From Bacteroidales bacterium (lineage in GTDB: Bacteria; Bacteroidota; Bacteroidia; Bacteroidales; Paludibacteraceae): a stretch of 33,796 bases of DNA. The position numbers were made by a program, and so were the translations under genes. Numbering within the stretch: the first letter of the stretch is position 1; each line of letters starts with the position of its first letter. The notes beneath the pieces were generated by a model, which saw only the letters and a list, made by a program, of their open reading frames with translations, made no database searches and had not been told where the DNA came from. Where the stretch lies: the NCBI GenBank assembly GCA_021371875.1, contig JAJFVH010000137.1, forward strand, positions 1 through 33,796, written 5' to 3'. Positions 8,101 to 16,121 of the stretch are shown here, piece after piece.

Positions 8101-11100
8101 ATACCAATCATGATATTTTCGACCTCCGAAATCGTCGGATTTCCCACAACGCGGATTTTATTTTTTCCTTTGTCGTAGAACGGTATCAAATCGGATATAT
8201 ACGAACCATCCTGTTTCGATTTATTTCGTTTAAGTTTCGCATCGGTAAGCGCCGAGAAAGGAAAATCAAACATATTTTCGGCCATCCATACTGTTTCGCG
8301 GTCAACGTCCGACTCTCCCGAATACACTCCTGCGGGGGTTAACTTCAACGGGATTTCATATTCATAATAGTTATTTACCATATCCGAACCCAAACGGATA
8401 AAGCAAGTTAACTCATAATCTTTCAAATTACGAATATCATCGGGTAATTGTTCGGCGTGTACAAACATTTGTAAACGCTTGTACTGGCGCATGTCATACG
8501 AAGTTTTTTTATACACTGCACGTGCATCGTTCGGGGCAAGATTAGTTACCTTCATCACCATCGACTGCTCGTTCAGTTGTAAAATTTGTGTTTGACCCGG
8601 ATCCACTTCTCTCGTAATACCCGGAGGCAAAACATAATTAACCGGTGTTTTATCAGAGTTTTCTTCGATATTTACCGCCTGGACATCCAACGCTCCGGTA
8701 GATACCGGTAATTTCCCGACCGGATAAAGGTCTTTGCTGTAATTTCTCCATTCGCCCCTAACCAAGTCGAGCGTAGCAAAACGCAAATGCGTTTCCTTTT
8801 CAAAATCGGTCATAAACATTCGGATAAACCGGATAGATTTAAAGTTACGAATACTCCCTATTTTCTCGTTGTATTCACGAATCGGAATTTTAAACTGATA
8901 CCAGGTGACTTCTTCCGAATTTCCATTAGCAAGATTTACCGTCGATGTATAGCTGTCGGTAATGTGATTCCGACCGATTTGCATCGAATCGCGTTTGATT
9001 GAAACTTTATACTGATAATACTTTTCATATTCGTTCAAGGTATTATCGCCGTTGACATCTTCTATATCAGGTAATGACGTGGCTGTTGTTGTATAATCTT
9101 CAGTTGTATTCGTGGCATCGGGCGAGTTACCTTCTGTTCCGTTATAGTGTTTGTAACGGGTGATGATATCTGCGTTTGCCTCATCATAATCCGTTGATTT
9201 ATAAAATTGGTAATTATCGCCCGAAGGGTCGTTCAATGGTGAAAACTTATCGTTTTCCATACGTTGACGGGTATCGGCATTCACTTTTGCCTTCACTTTT
9301 TCTACATAATCGCTGTAGGTAGGGAATTTAAACTCGTCTTCGGTTGACAAGCCATTTAAGCCTACATCCTGATAAAGCCGCGAACCGGGAGTATTATCAA
9401 AAGCAGTAACAGTGGATTGTGTTTTAGGAACACGGCCCCAGATTGTTGTTTCGGTTTTCGTTTCATCACCGTTGATCGGTAAACCATGTTCAAATGCTTT
9501 CTTGCCGTCTTTCAGTATATCCTCGCTTATATCTCCCAAATTGAAATACAAATCACCGCCTTTGTCGGTACCATCTTTATCATATATAAACGGATCCATC
9601 ATCCAAAACTCGATATATTCGATATTGGAAGTTTCAAAATCAGTTGCATCCAATTTTCGCATAATCCCTCCCCAACGTTGTTTCGGGTTGGTAAGGTATC
9701 CGTTTCCATCCATTCCGTCTACATCTAGGTTGTAAGGTCCCCGTTCAGTCGGGAAAAACGATAGATTCATGACGGAAAGCAAGGCGCGATCGGTTAAAAG
9801 ATAGCTCTTATTCGGGAAAACTTCTTTAATCAGGACATCGCGGGTATAATGATTGGACTGTGACTCAACATTGTTCCTCAGATTAACCGGTGTGGTTCGT
9901 CCCGGATTTTTTGAATTCATAATCTGATCGACATAATACCAGGCTAATAGAGCCCTGTTTTTACCGTATTCAACCGTTGTGCTCGAAGCTTCGGGGAAAA
10001 GAGAATCGTCGTTCGGATTATATGGCGTTGAAGCCAGATACCAATTGACGGGATAATGCAGGTCAATTGACGTTTTGGTTGATTCAAAATCGTCGAGATA
10101 AGCCAGACCCTGTGATCCCACTACATTGGAATGTCCGGGGATTAATTGTGCAAATTCTGCATTTAAAGCTATAGTCGAAGGTTTTGTAGCATTCACAAAA
10201 GGAAGTTTATCGAGCATGTTGGTCAGCCATTGCGACTCGCCCCGCCACGAGGTATTCAGTCCCCAGATGGTATTCGAAATGGGTTCGTTGCCGGTATTCA
10301 CTTTTTTGGTCAGAGGAACCTCGGACAAGTGCATGATAGTTCCGCCCAAACTGAAATCTTTATTAAACTGATATTCCAAATGTGTGCCAACCAACGATTT
10401 GCGTTGCATGCTGAACATGGATTGATTTTCAAGCTTCACATCAATATTGGTTCCCGATTCAAGGATAGACTGATTCAGAATAGTTACCGTACCCATTGTG
10501 TAATCCACCGTATAATCAACGTTTTCCGTTAACGTGGCTCCGCCGGCAGTAACCGTTACCGACCCTCTCGGTACATTCATGGCGTTCAGCCTGATTTCCG
10601 AACCACTCGAAGCTTTATATTCACCTACAATGCGGAATTTATTCTTCTCGCTCAACTCCTGAGCCACCACAAGCGTCGAGTCGTACAATTCCTGAAAGAT
10701 ATATTTTTCGGCAATGGCATCATTCCCGATTGCTTTTTTCAAATGCGACCCAAAAGGTTCAAGCACAGGGAAAATAATTCTTCCGGATGATGAAAGCGCT
10801 GTCAATCCTTCGATATAATCGAATTTTCCATCAGGATTTGTATTATTTTTTGTATCCAACCGATCCAGGTTCATCACCCTGAGCAGCAATTTATTCTTTA
10901 TATTTCCTTCGGTAATATACTGCATATCTGTGCCAACAGAATCATTACGATAGACAACATTCAAAGTAAATTTATCGCTCTGGATTTGCATAGCACCTAG
11001 ATAATACACGTTTTTCATCATTAAATCCCACATAGCCAACTGAGGCGATTGTGCCGTGCTTTTTAATAATTTTACAAACAAAGCTTCGGGAGCATTCACT

Positions 11101-12575
11101 GCATCTGTCGAAAATTCACCCACCTGGTATACATTTCCGGCATAAGTATATTCGAAAGCAACCCCTAATACTTCGTCCGGATTTAATGCCGATTTCAATG
11201 AAATAATACCTAATGTTTTGTTCAGTTCGTATTCCGACGGTTCGAGCTTACGGGCGCTTTCAATTTTCTCAAAATCTTCTCCCCCGATAAAAACATTATT
11301 CCCGAACGCTGTGGATAAAACTGCATTAGTTTGCTGAATATCACGCACATTAGGAACTGCTTTTACTTCATCGTATAAATTGTTCGATTTATTCTGGGGT
11401 AAATTATTGCCTGCCGTTTTATGCCAGTAATTATTATCAATCCGCTCAGACTCACCAAGATCCATAAAAGCTATGATATTGCGCGCCTGATCGTAATCTG
11501 CCCTTTTGTTTGTAATCCATACTTCAACGCGATTAATGGTAACACCTGACGAAATAACAGGCAGACTACTCATTGCGCTTTCAAAATTATTGCGGAAATA
11601 ATGTCCCAGAAAGAAATGACGATTCTCGTCATAATCGTCCACTTTGACATCAAAATCCGTTGTTTGAGCGCCACCTTTCGAGCTGACAGTTTTAGTTTCC
11701 GATTCCTGCTGCGAAGCGATAGCCGAAACACTCAGTTTGCCAAACTGTAAATCGGTTTTGATACCAAACAAAGCGGTGCTACCACTGATCAACGCGCTGT
11801 TGAGGGGCATGCTCACATTACCTGCCTGAATGTTCTTAATAATATCATCTTCTTTGCCTTTATACGCAAGTTTTACCATTTTCTGGTCGAAATCAAAGGT
11901 TGATTCGGTATTATAATTCATTCCGAAAGACAGCTTGTCGCCAACCGAAGCGGTAACATTCATCTGAATTTTCATATCAAATTCAGGGGTTACATTGCTC
12001 CTCATAGCTTCAGTAAGAGCAGGGTTCTCGATATTATTGTGTTTAACGCCAAGTACAAGTTCGGCCGAACCCTGCGTTTTTACCTGCACGCCACCGGGAC
12101 CGAACACTTTATCGGCCGGCCCGATATTGAACTTCATGTCCGATACTGAAAATTTATCCTCGTTGTTTACTGTTTCAGAAGCATTTTTTTCTTTCCAGTA
12201 CGACTGCATTTCTTTTTGTGCAGAATAGTTACGGTATTCCTGTCCTGTCATTAAATAAGGTGTAGCTATTTCCATATTTCCGGCATAGGTTCTGAAAATA
12301 TAGTTTCCGGTGTTGGGATCATATTCAACAACCGATTTGATATTTTCAGGTTGTTTGGTATCCAAGGGATAAACCGTATTCAATTCTTCATAAGTTTCCT
12401 GCGCGTATTTTTTCAGATGGAAATTCCGAGTAGTGTCGGTCGCCGGATTATCAGTACTTACCGGGTTCTGTGTTCCGATATCGATATAATGCTCCGAACT
12501 TATGAAAGCATAAGCCGAGCTGAAAGCAACTATCAGTAAAACTAATAACGGTAGAACTTTGGGGGTATGTAACAT
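5148..12575 (-). CDS. sprA: SprA/Sov, type IX secretion outer-membrane translocon
   Basis: A 2475-residue exported protein, in the size range of SprA of Flavobacterium and Sov of Porphyromonas gingivalis. The signal peptide is about residues 1-23 (KVLPLLVLLIVAFSSAYA). The N-terminal region contains the family-typical stretches YDPNTGNYIFRTYAG and MTGQEYRNYSAQKEMQSYW. The rest is long and rich in alternating beta-strand sequence, ending in FGVSFKFMLTR with an aromatic/hydrophobic pattern expected of an outer-membrane barrel. SprA is known as the very large beta-barrel through which type IX secretion cargo crosses the outer membrane, and it is needed for gliding where gliding exists. It lies 103 bp downstream of ruvA on the same strand, an arrangement seen in other Bacteroidota. 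The frame is open throughout, with no sign of decay. No other T9SS gene is in the window. Confidence 0.93.
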   Translation of the reverse strand: MLHTPKVLPLLVLLIVAFSSAYAFISSEHYIDIGTQNPVSTDNPATDTTRNFHLKKYAQETYEELNTVYPLDTKQPENIKSVVEYDPNTGNYIFRTYAGNMEIATPYLMTGQEYRNYSAQKEMQSYWKEKNASETVNNEDKFSVSDMKFNIGPADKVFGPGGVQVKTQGSAELVLGVKHNNIENPALTEAMRSNVTPEFDMKIQMNVTASVGDKLSFGMNYNTESTFDFDQKMVKLAYKGKEDDIIKNIQAGNVSMPLNSALISGSTALFGIKTDLQFGKLSVSAIASQQESETKTVSSKGGAQTTDFDVKVDDYDENRHFFLGHYFRNNFESAMSSLPVISSGVTINRVEVWITNKRADYDQARNIIAFMDLGESERIDNNYWHKTAGNNLPQNKSNNLYDEVKAVPNVRDIQQTNAVLSTAFGNNVFIGGEDFEKIESARKLEPSEYELNKTLGIISLKSALNPDEVLGVAFEYTYAGNVYQVGEFSTDAVNAPEALFVKLLKSTAQSPQLAMWDLMMKNVYYLGAMQIQSDKFTLNVVYRNDSVGTDMQYITEGNIKNKLLLRVMNLDRLDTKNNTNPDGKFDYIEGLTALSSSGRIIFPVLEPFGSHLKKAIGNDAIAEKYIFQELYDSTLVVAQELSEKNKFRIVGEYKASSGSEIRLNAMNVPRGSVTVTAGGATLTENVDYTVDYTMGTVTILNQSILESGTNIDVKLENQSMFSMQRKSLVGTHLEYQFNKDFSLGGTIMHLSEVPLTKKVNTGNEPISNTIWGLNTSWRGESQWLTNMLDKLPFVNATKPSTIALNAEFAQLIPGHSNVVGSQGLAYLDDFESTKTSIDLHYPVNWYLASTPYNPNDDSLFPEASSTTVEYGKNRALLAWYYVDQIMNSKNPGRTTPVNLRNNVESQSNHYTRDVLIKEVFPNKSYLLTDRALLSVMNLSFFPTERGPYNLDVDGMDGNGYLTNPKQRWGGIMRKLDATDFETSNIEYIEFWMMDPFIYDKDGTDKGGDLYFNLGDISEDILKDGKKAFEHGLPINGDETKTETTIWGRVPKTQSTVTAFDNTPGSRLYQDVGLNGLSTEDEFKFPTYSDYVEKVKAKVNADTRQRMENDKFSPLNDPSGDNYQFYKSTDYDEANADIITRYKHYNGTEGNSPDATNTTEDYTTTATSLPDIEDVNGDNTLNEYEKYYQYKVSIKRDSMQIGRNHITDSYTSTVNLANGNSEEVTWYQFKIPIREYNEKIGSIRNFKSIRFIRMFMTDFEKETHLRFATLDLVRGEWRNYSKDLYPVGKLPVSTGALDVQAVNIEENSDKTPVNYVLPPGITREVDPGQTQILQLNEQSMVMKVTNLAPNDARAVYKKTSYDMRQYKRLQMFVHAEQLPDDIRNLKDYELTCFIRLGSDMVNNYYEYEIPLKLTPAGVYSGESDVDRETVWMAENMFDFPFSALTDAKLKRNKSKQDGSYISDLIPFYDKGKNKIRVVGNPTISEVENIMIGIRNVGGDVKSGEIWVNELRMSEFDEDGGWAAMGNLAVGLSDIGAVNLSGRVETAGYGSIESNVMDRRTDDLYQMNFSTNMELGRFLPEKAKIQLPAYFSYTNETITPKYNPLDEDILLSDALDNIQNRRDRDTLIMVSQTVSKSKSFNISSAKINIKSKNPQFYDPANVSFTYSYSERNQTSAEVERNLEKQERAAVNYNFSFSPKPVEPFKNIKALNKPAFKILSDFNFNYLPSSLSFNSDMNRLFSQVKLRDLTQTGSANNFDLNFSKDFMWNRNFDIKYDLSRSMHFTLQTAMNANIEEPYFTPEIGKEYYEAWRDSVWSNIRKLGSPYTYQQVFSASWTLPINKIPLFDWITANASYNSTYNWNRSALINGATDVGNVATTMGAWSVDGQLNFESLYNKSKYLKEVNRKFSMQQANNQRFQSRTYKQVVKLEKNKKLAVNHRLGSEKLSLGALDKNGKPMAVNYKTINPTMIEITPKSDADSVTISIVTLDPNIQNPGQKVADFTARLLMMTRRASITYRQSNSMVLPGFKPEAGFLGQTKDGNGISAPGYAFTFGFFDDNTIQNAVDKDWLYMSDSIINPASTAYTSDLDIKVSLEPIPGFKIDLNAKRYTADNTTIQYMFDGMPKTFTGSYNITQVAIATAFMRTGTAENNYASEVFDNFLANRQIIANRLNSKYRGTRYPKTGFFTKLPTIGGEYFDEALGKYDLNSTDVLIPAFLAAYTGKDVNTMDTNPFLSILNILPNWRINYDGLSRIQWVKDNFKSISLTHAYTCRYSVGNYTSYSTWVAMDGEDDSALGYVRDQANNNNPVPSSPYDISSVSLTEQFSPLIGINAAFKNSMTATLKYSKQRNLALNLSSTQLIETASDEFVVGMGYLLKDFDVILKLKNNQQSRVKNDLKLSADLSYKDIKTLLRKIDENLTQASSGNKLFTLKIIADYVFSSKVNIQMFFDRQMSTPLISSTFPVSSTNFGVSFKFMLTR

Positions 12576-12635
12576 AAATTATCGCGTACTGTAATTTGTG
12601 TAAGTCAGGTTAATCAACACATACTAACTTTCTGA

Positions 12636-12672
12636 CTTTATAAACTTTATAAACTTTCTAACTTTACAAACT
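12636..12672. repeat. Short degenerate tandem repeat between ruvA and sprA
   Basis: About four consecutive copies of a 9-mer: ctttataaa, ctttataaa, ctttctaa (8 nt) and ctttacaaa, followed by ct. It sits in the 103-bp ruvA-sprA spacer within A/T-rich sequence. A possible further degenerate copy (actttctg) precedes it. No function is evident; replication slippage or a spacer effect on sprA expression is possible. Confidence 0.55.
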
Positions 12673-12678
12673 AAAAAA

Positions 12679-13269
12679 CTACATTATTTTCAAAGCCGTT
12701 TTTATCAATTGTTCCACTCTTAGATTTGGGTCATTTTTTAATATCTGGTCTACCGCTTTTTGCGATGCCGTAGCCGCAAAACCAAGCATGACGAGAGCCG
12801 AAACAGCTTCTTCCTTCACTTCGTTGTTGGTTGTAACCGACATCGCCGAACCGGAACCGGTTCCGGCAATTTTGAGAATTTTATCTTTTAAATCGACAAT
12901 GATACGTTGTGCCGTTTTAGTACCGATGCCTTTTATGGCATTCAGCGCAAAAACATTCCCCGTAGCAATCATTTCCTGAATTTCCTGAGTTGAGTACGAC
13001 GACATAATCATACGGGCTGTATTAGCTCCAATACCCGAAACAGAGATTAAAAGCAAAAAAAGCTGACGTTCAGCCTGATTCATAAATCCGAATAACAAGT
13101 GTGCATCTTCGCGAATGGCTTCATAAACATAAAGCCGGGCATTAGGTTTTCCGTTGAGTGCAGTAAAAGTTGGTAAAGTAATATGAATACAATAGCCGAT
13201 CCCCGCTGCTTCAACCACTACAAAAGCCGGAGTCAGTTCGGCAATATCTCCTTTTATATAATCAAACAT
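12679..13269 (-). CDS. ruvA: Holliday junction helicase subunit RuvA
   Basis: A 196-residue protein of normal RuvA length. The N-terminal OB-fold (MFDYIKGDIAELTPAFVVVEAAGIGY) is followed by two helix-hairpin-helix motifs, SGIGANTARMIM and KGIGTKTAQRIIVDLKDK. The C-terminal domain III (about 150-196, EEAVSALVMLGF...) binds RuvB. RuvA tetramers bind four-way DNA junctions and load the RuvB motor for branch migration in recombinational repair. The ATG at 13269 gives the canonical N-terminus. A Bacteroidota-type promoter is visible 27 nt upstream. sprA follows on the same strand without an obvious terminator between them, so the two may be co-transcribed. Confidence 0.96.
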   Translation of the reverse strand: MFDYIKGDIAELTPAFVVVEAAGIGYCIHITLPTFTALNGKPNARLYVYEAIREDAHLLFGFMNQAERQLFLLLISVSGIGANTARMIMSSYSTQEIQEMIATGNVFALNAIKGIGTKTAQRIIVDLKDKILKIAGTGSGSAMSVTTNNEVKEEAVSALVMLGFAATASQKAVDQILKNDPNLRVEQLIKTALKIM

Positions 13270-13296
13270 GATGAATTACTTTATGTTTTTAACTTG

Positions 13297-13327
13297 CAAA
13301 TGTACAGATTTTTTACAAGTCGTGCAA
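13297..13327 (-). promoter_or_regulatory. Putative ruvA promoter (TTG / TACATTTG)
   Basis: On the minus strand, TACATTTG at 13297-13304 matches the Bacteroidota -7 consensus TAnnTTTG. A TTG at 13325-13327 lies 20 nt upstream in the -33 position. The -7 element ends 27 nt before the ruvA ATG, giving a leader of ordinary length. Confidence 0.55.
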
Positions 13328-13528
13328 TAAGCTTTAGCTCTGATACTCGCCGAAAAACGAACCGATTTGAATAACGGCGTTTACATATAAAAAGTACAAA
13401 TAAAAAGTTAAAAGGCGTGAAAAACACACATTATTACACGATCTTGTAAAAATCGCATTTAAACAATCAGGTTATTTTATTGTTATCATTACAAAAACAT
13501 TCAACTAACGGTAACTCACTTCAAAATT

Positions 13529-14206
13529 ATGAAACAAATTATTATTACCATTGCTGTATGGGTTGCATCTACACTTTTAGGTTTTGCTCAATTCCAATTG
13601 CCATCTTTACCTTACAAGTATAATGCACTGGAACCCTATATCGACAGTACAACCATGTATATTCATCTCAACAATCATCATGCAGCTTATGTTGCCAATC
13701 TGAACAAATCGATCGAAAAATATCCCGATTTGCAGAAACAAAGCATAGAACAACTCTTGCAGAGCATCGACAAATTACCTGCTGATATTCAAACAGCTGT
13801 CCGAAACAACGGGGGCGGACACTATAACCACAGTTTGTTCTGGACTTTGCTGGCGCCGGCAGGATCGTCGCCCATGTCGCCCGAACTCGAAGCAAAAATC
13901 AAAGAAAATTTTGGTAGTGTCGAAGTTCTTAAAACTGAATTCGAAAAAGCAGCTATGAGTCGTTTTGGTTCCGGTTGGGCATGGGTAATAAAAGATGAGA
14001 ACGGGAAGCTTAAAATAGTATCAACCCCCAATCAGGACAACACGCTTATGTCAGTCATTAATGTGAAAGGGAAACCGGTATTGGCGCTCGATGTATGGGA
14101 ACATGCCTATTATCTGAAATACCAATCGAAACGGGCTGCTTATGTAAAAGCTTTCTGGGATGTAGTAAACTGGAAAGAAGTTGAAAAACGTATAAACGAA
14201 AAATAA
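13529..14206 (+). CDS. Exported Mn-type (possibly cambialistic) superoxide dismutase
   Basis: A 225-residue Fe/Mn superoxide dismutase with an N-terminal signal peptide (about 1-20, MKQIIITIAVWVASTLLGFA), so it probably acts in the periplasm or beyond. The metal ligands are all present: His46 (MYIHLNNHHAAYV), His101 (GGHYNHSLFW), Asp188 and His192 (DVWEHAYY). The active-site Gln appears as Gln169 in STPNQDNTLM with Gly in the GGGHYNH stretch, the arrangement typical of manganese enzymes; metal use should be tested because Bacteroidota enzymes are often cambialistic. It converts superoxide to peroxide and oxygen. The gene stands alone: it diverges from ruvA with a 259-bp spacer in which I see no clear TAnnTTTG for this gene, and it is followed by its own terminator. 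Confidence 0.92.
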   Translation: MKQIIITIAVWVASTLLGFAQFQLPSLPYKYNALEPYIDSTTMYIHLNNHHAAYVANLNKSIEKYPDLQKQSIEQLLQSIDKLPADIQTAVRNNGGGHYNHSLFWTLLAPAGSSPMSPELEAKIKENFGSVEVLKTEFEKAAMSRFGSGWAWVIKDENGKLKIVSTPNQDNTLMSVINVKGKPVLALDVWEHAYYLKYQSKRAAYVKAFWDVVNWKEVEKRINEK

Positions 14207-14234
14207 AAACATCGCTCTAAGTGCTAAGTTTTTT

Positions 14235-14279
14235 AAAAGAAACGCAATCAGAATTTATTATTCCGATTGCGTTTCTTTT
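14235..14279 (+). terminator. Intrinsic terminator after the superoxide dismutase gene
   Basis: A perfect 15-bp stem (14235-14249 with 14265-14279, arms aaaagaaacgcaatc and gattgcgtttctttt) encloses a 15-nt loop. The 3' arm itself ends in a T-rich run. It begins 28 nt after the stop codon. It separates this gene from the PUL downstream. Confidence 0.8.
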
Positions 14280-14420
14280 GTATTTATATTTTAAAACACA
14301 TCATATCATAAATCAATATTTTTTAGTATAAAAGAAATGAACAGAAATATATTCTTTTACTGCAATTTACACTCCACGTCATCATGTGAATGCACCACAT
14401 CATGGTAAAATTTATATTAT

Positions 14421-14454
14421 TTCTGTAATTTTATACGATTTTTGATTACATTTG
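14421..14454 (+). promoter_or_regulatory. Putative promoter of the ECF sigma gene
   Basis: TACATTTG at 14447-14454 is an exact TAnnTTTG -7 match, and TTCTG at 14421-14425 lies 21 nt upstream as a weak -33. The -7 ends 27 nt before the ATG at 14482. An in-frame TTG start at 14452 overlaps this element, which argues against translation from there. This looks like a primary-sigma promoter, so basal expression of the regulator would not depend on itself. Confidence 0.6.
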
Positions 14455-14481
14455 TCACGGTTTTTTTCCAAGCTTAACCTG

Positions 14482-15063
14482 ATGTTTAATACAAAAAATC
14501 CTGATTCTTTTGGAGATGATGAAGCCATGATTCTTTTATCAAAACAAAAAGATAAAGAGGCATTTACCATCATCTATCAGAAATACCATCGATATCTTTA
14601 TGCTCTGGCATACCGTTATCTGAAAGACAGCAATATGGCCGAAGATACTGTGCAACAAGTATTTGTAAAACTATGGGAGATAATTCATGAAATTGACATT
14701 GAAATAAATCTGAAGAACTATCTTTATAGTATGACTAAGAATTATATCTTAAACCAATTCAGAAAACACAAAGAAACTATATCGTTAAACTATATCAATG
14801 TACAAACAGAAATAAGTGATGATGAAGCAGATATAGTAAAATTAATTGAGAATGTTGAATTATCAGATTTACTCCACAAAGGCATCGACAATTTACCAAA
14901 TCAAAAAAAAGAGATTTGCAAAATGAAGATTGATGACAATAAAAGCAATCAGGAAATTGCAGACGAAATGGGACTTAGTGTCAACACAGTAAAATCGCAT
15001 TATCAGGAGGCTATAAAGATGTTACGTGTATATTTCAAACAAATAAGATTAATGTTTTTTTGA
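14482..15063 (+). CDS. ECF RNA polymerase sigma factor of the PUL
   Basis: A 193-residue ECF sigma-70 factor. Region 2 (about 28-98) contains EAFTIIYQKYHRYLYALAYRYLKD and DTVQQVFVKLWE. Region 4 (about 130-185) contains NLPNQKKEICKMKIDDNKSNQEIADEMGLSVNTVKSHYQEAIKML with the helix-turn-helix. It directs RNA polymerase to a small regulon, here most likely the adjacent susC-GH3 operon, when released by its anti-sigma partner. I use the ATG at 14482, not an in-frame TTG at 14452, because the TTG lies within a promoter -7 element. The FecR-type anti-sigma gene follows after 71 bp. This pairing, with a susC carrying an STN domain, is the standard trans-envelope signalling set of Bacteroidota. Confidence 0.92.
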   Translation: MFNTKNPDSFGDDEAMILLSKQKDKEAFTIIYQKYHRYLYALAYRYLKDSNMAEDTVQQVFVKLWEIIHEIDIEINLKNYLYSMTKNYILNQFRKHKETISLNYINVQTEISDDEADIVKLIENVELSDLLHKGIDNLPNQKKEICKMKIDDNKSNQEIADEMGLSVNTVKSHYQEAIKMLRVYFKQIRLMFF

Positions 15064-15134
15064 AAATAATTGATTTTCAACTAATATAAAATTGATTTTC
15101 TTGTGTCTATAATATTAAAATAAAGATAATTTCA

Positions 15135-16121
15135 ATGAATGCTCCCGACAAAGACACCATAAATAAAGTAATTGAAGGCGCTGCAACCAAAGAGCAGGCA
15201 AAAGTGGTTACAGCGTGGTTCTCAACTACTGTTGAGGGTCAGGAATATTTGTCGTCGTTGATAAGTCATGATATTCAGCTGATTGAATCGGGCGAGATGA
15301 AGGGACAACAAATTTCGAATAAAAAAACGGATGAGATGCTTGAAACAATTTTTACTATTATCCGCCGGAAAACAATTCGTCGTTATACTTTGCGTGTTGC
15401 CGCTGTTCTTATCCCTTTTGTTTTATTTCTGGGGTTTGCTTTTTATACTAATTCGCAGGTCGATTTGTTTGGCGGCCCTGCCTACGCTGAAATATATGTT
15501 CCCAAAGGAGAACAAGTAAGGTTTGTTTTTCAAGATGGAAGTGAAGCCTATCTGAATGCAGATACCAAGATCCGTTATCCGAAACAATTCGGATTATTTA
15601 ACCGTAAAATCTATCTCGAAGGCGAAGCATTTTTTAAAATCGCCACTAATAAAAAAAGACCATTTATTGTCAATGTGAATAATTCAAATATTGAAGTAAC
15701 CGGCACTTCGTTCAACGTAAAAGCATATAAACACGATGAATTAATGGAAATAGTGCTCGAAGAAGGTAAAATTACATTCAACACACCGCAACAAAGCTAC
15801 TCTTTACTTCCGGGCCAATTAGCTTTATATGACAAAAAGAACGGATTGTGCACTATAAAAACTATGGTTAATTCATCCGAAGCATCCATGTGGAAAGATA
15901 ATTATTTTGTATTCAGAGACACACCACTGGCCGAAGTCCTTAAAATAGTCAACCGCAGATTCGATGTCGATTATAATATCCGCGACACAAGGGCTTTGAA
16001 ATATTCGTACACCATCACCACCCGCCAGACATCTATCGAAAAACTGGTAAAGGAATTAGAAATCATTACTCCGGTGAAATTTAATCTGAACAACAATGTG
16101 ATTAATATTTCACTCAAATAA
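15135..16121 (+). CDS. FecR-family anti-sigma factor
   Basis: A 328-residue protein with the FecR layout. A cytoplasmic N-terminal part (1-83) would hold the ECF sigma factor. A single transmembrane helix follows at about 84-104 (LRVAAVLIPFVLFLGFAFY). The periplasmic FecR domain has YVPKGEQVRFVFQDGSEAYLNADTKIRYP, YLEGEAFFKIA and VTGTSFNVKAY. The C-terminal part (about 250-328, DTPLAEVLKIVNRRFDVDYNI...) resembles an STN-like subdomain and should contact the STN domain of SusC. On substrate binding by SusC the signal would release the sigma factor. It is encoded between the sigma factor and susC, and the start is the first ATG of a clean FecR N-terminus. Confidence 0.92.
   Translation: MNAPDKDTINKVIEGAATKEQAKVVTAWFSTTVEGQEYLSSLISHDIQLIESGEMKGQQISNKKTDEMLETIFTIIRRKTIRRYTLRVAAVLIPFVLFLGFAFYTNSQVDLFGGPAYAEIYVPKGEQVRFVFQDGSEAYLNADTKIRYPKQFGLFNRKIYLEGEAFFKIATNKKRPFIVNVNNSNIEVTGTSFNVKAYKHDELMEIVLEEGKITFNTPQQSYSLLPGQLALYDKKNGLCTIKTMVNSSEASMWKDNYFVFRDTPLAEVLKIVNRRFDVDYNIRDTRALKYSYTITTRQTSIEKLVKELEIITPVKFNLNNNVINISLK

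Noticed and set aside
5418..12539. Many plus-strand frames of 60-116 codons opposite sprA
   Set aside because: They are shadows of the sprA frame without domains, signal peptides or their own promoters.
13480..13528. Promoter for the superoxide dismutase gene
   Set aside because: No TAnnTTTG was found at a suitable distance; the A/T-rich sequence alone is not enough.
14361..14404. Repeated catcatg/cacatcatg words before the sigma gene as an operator
   Set aside because: The only true inverted pairing is 5 bp (atgtg/cacat), too short to stand out from chance.
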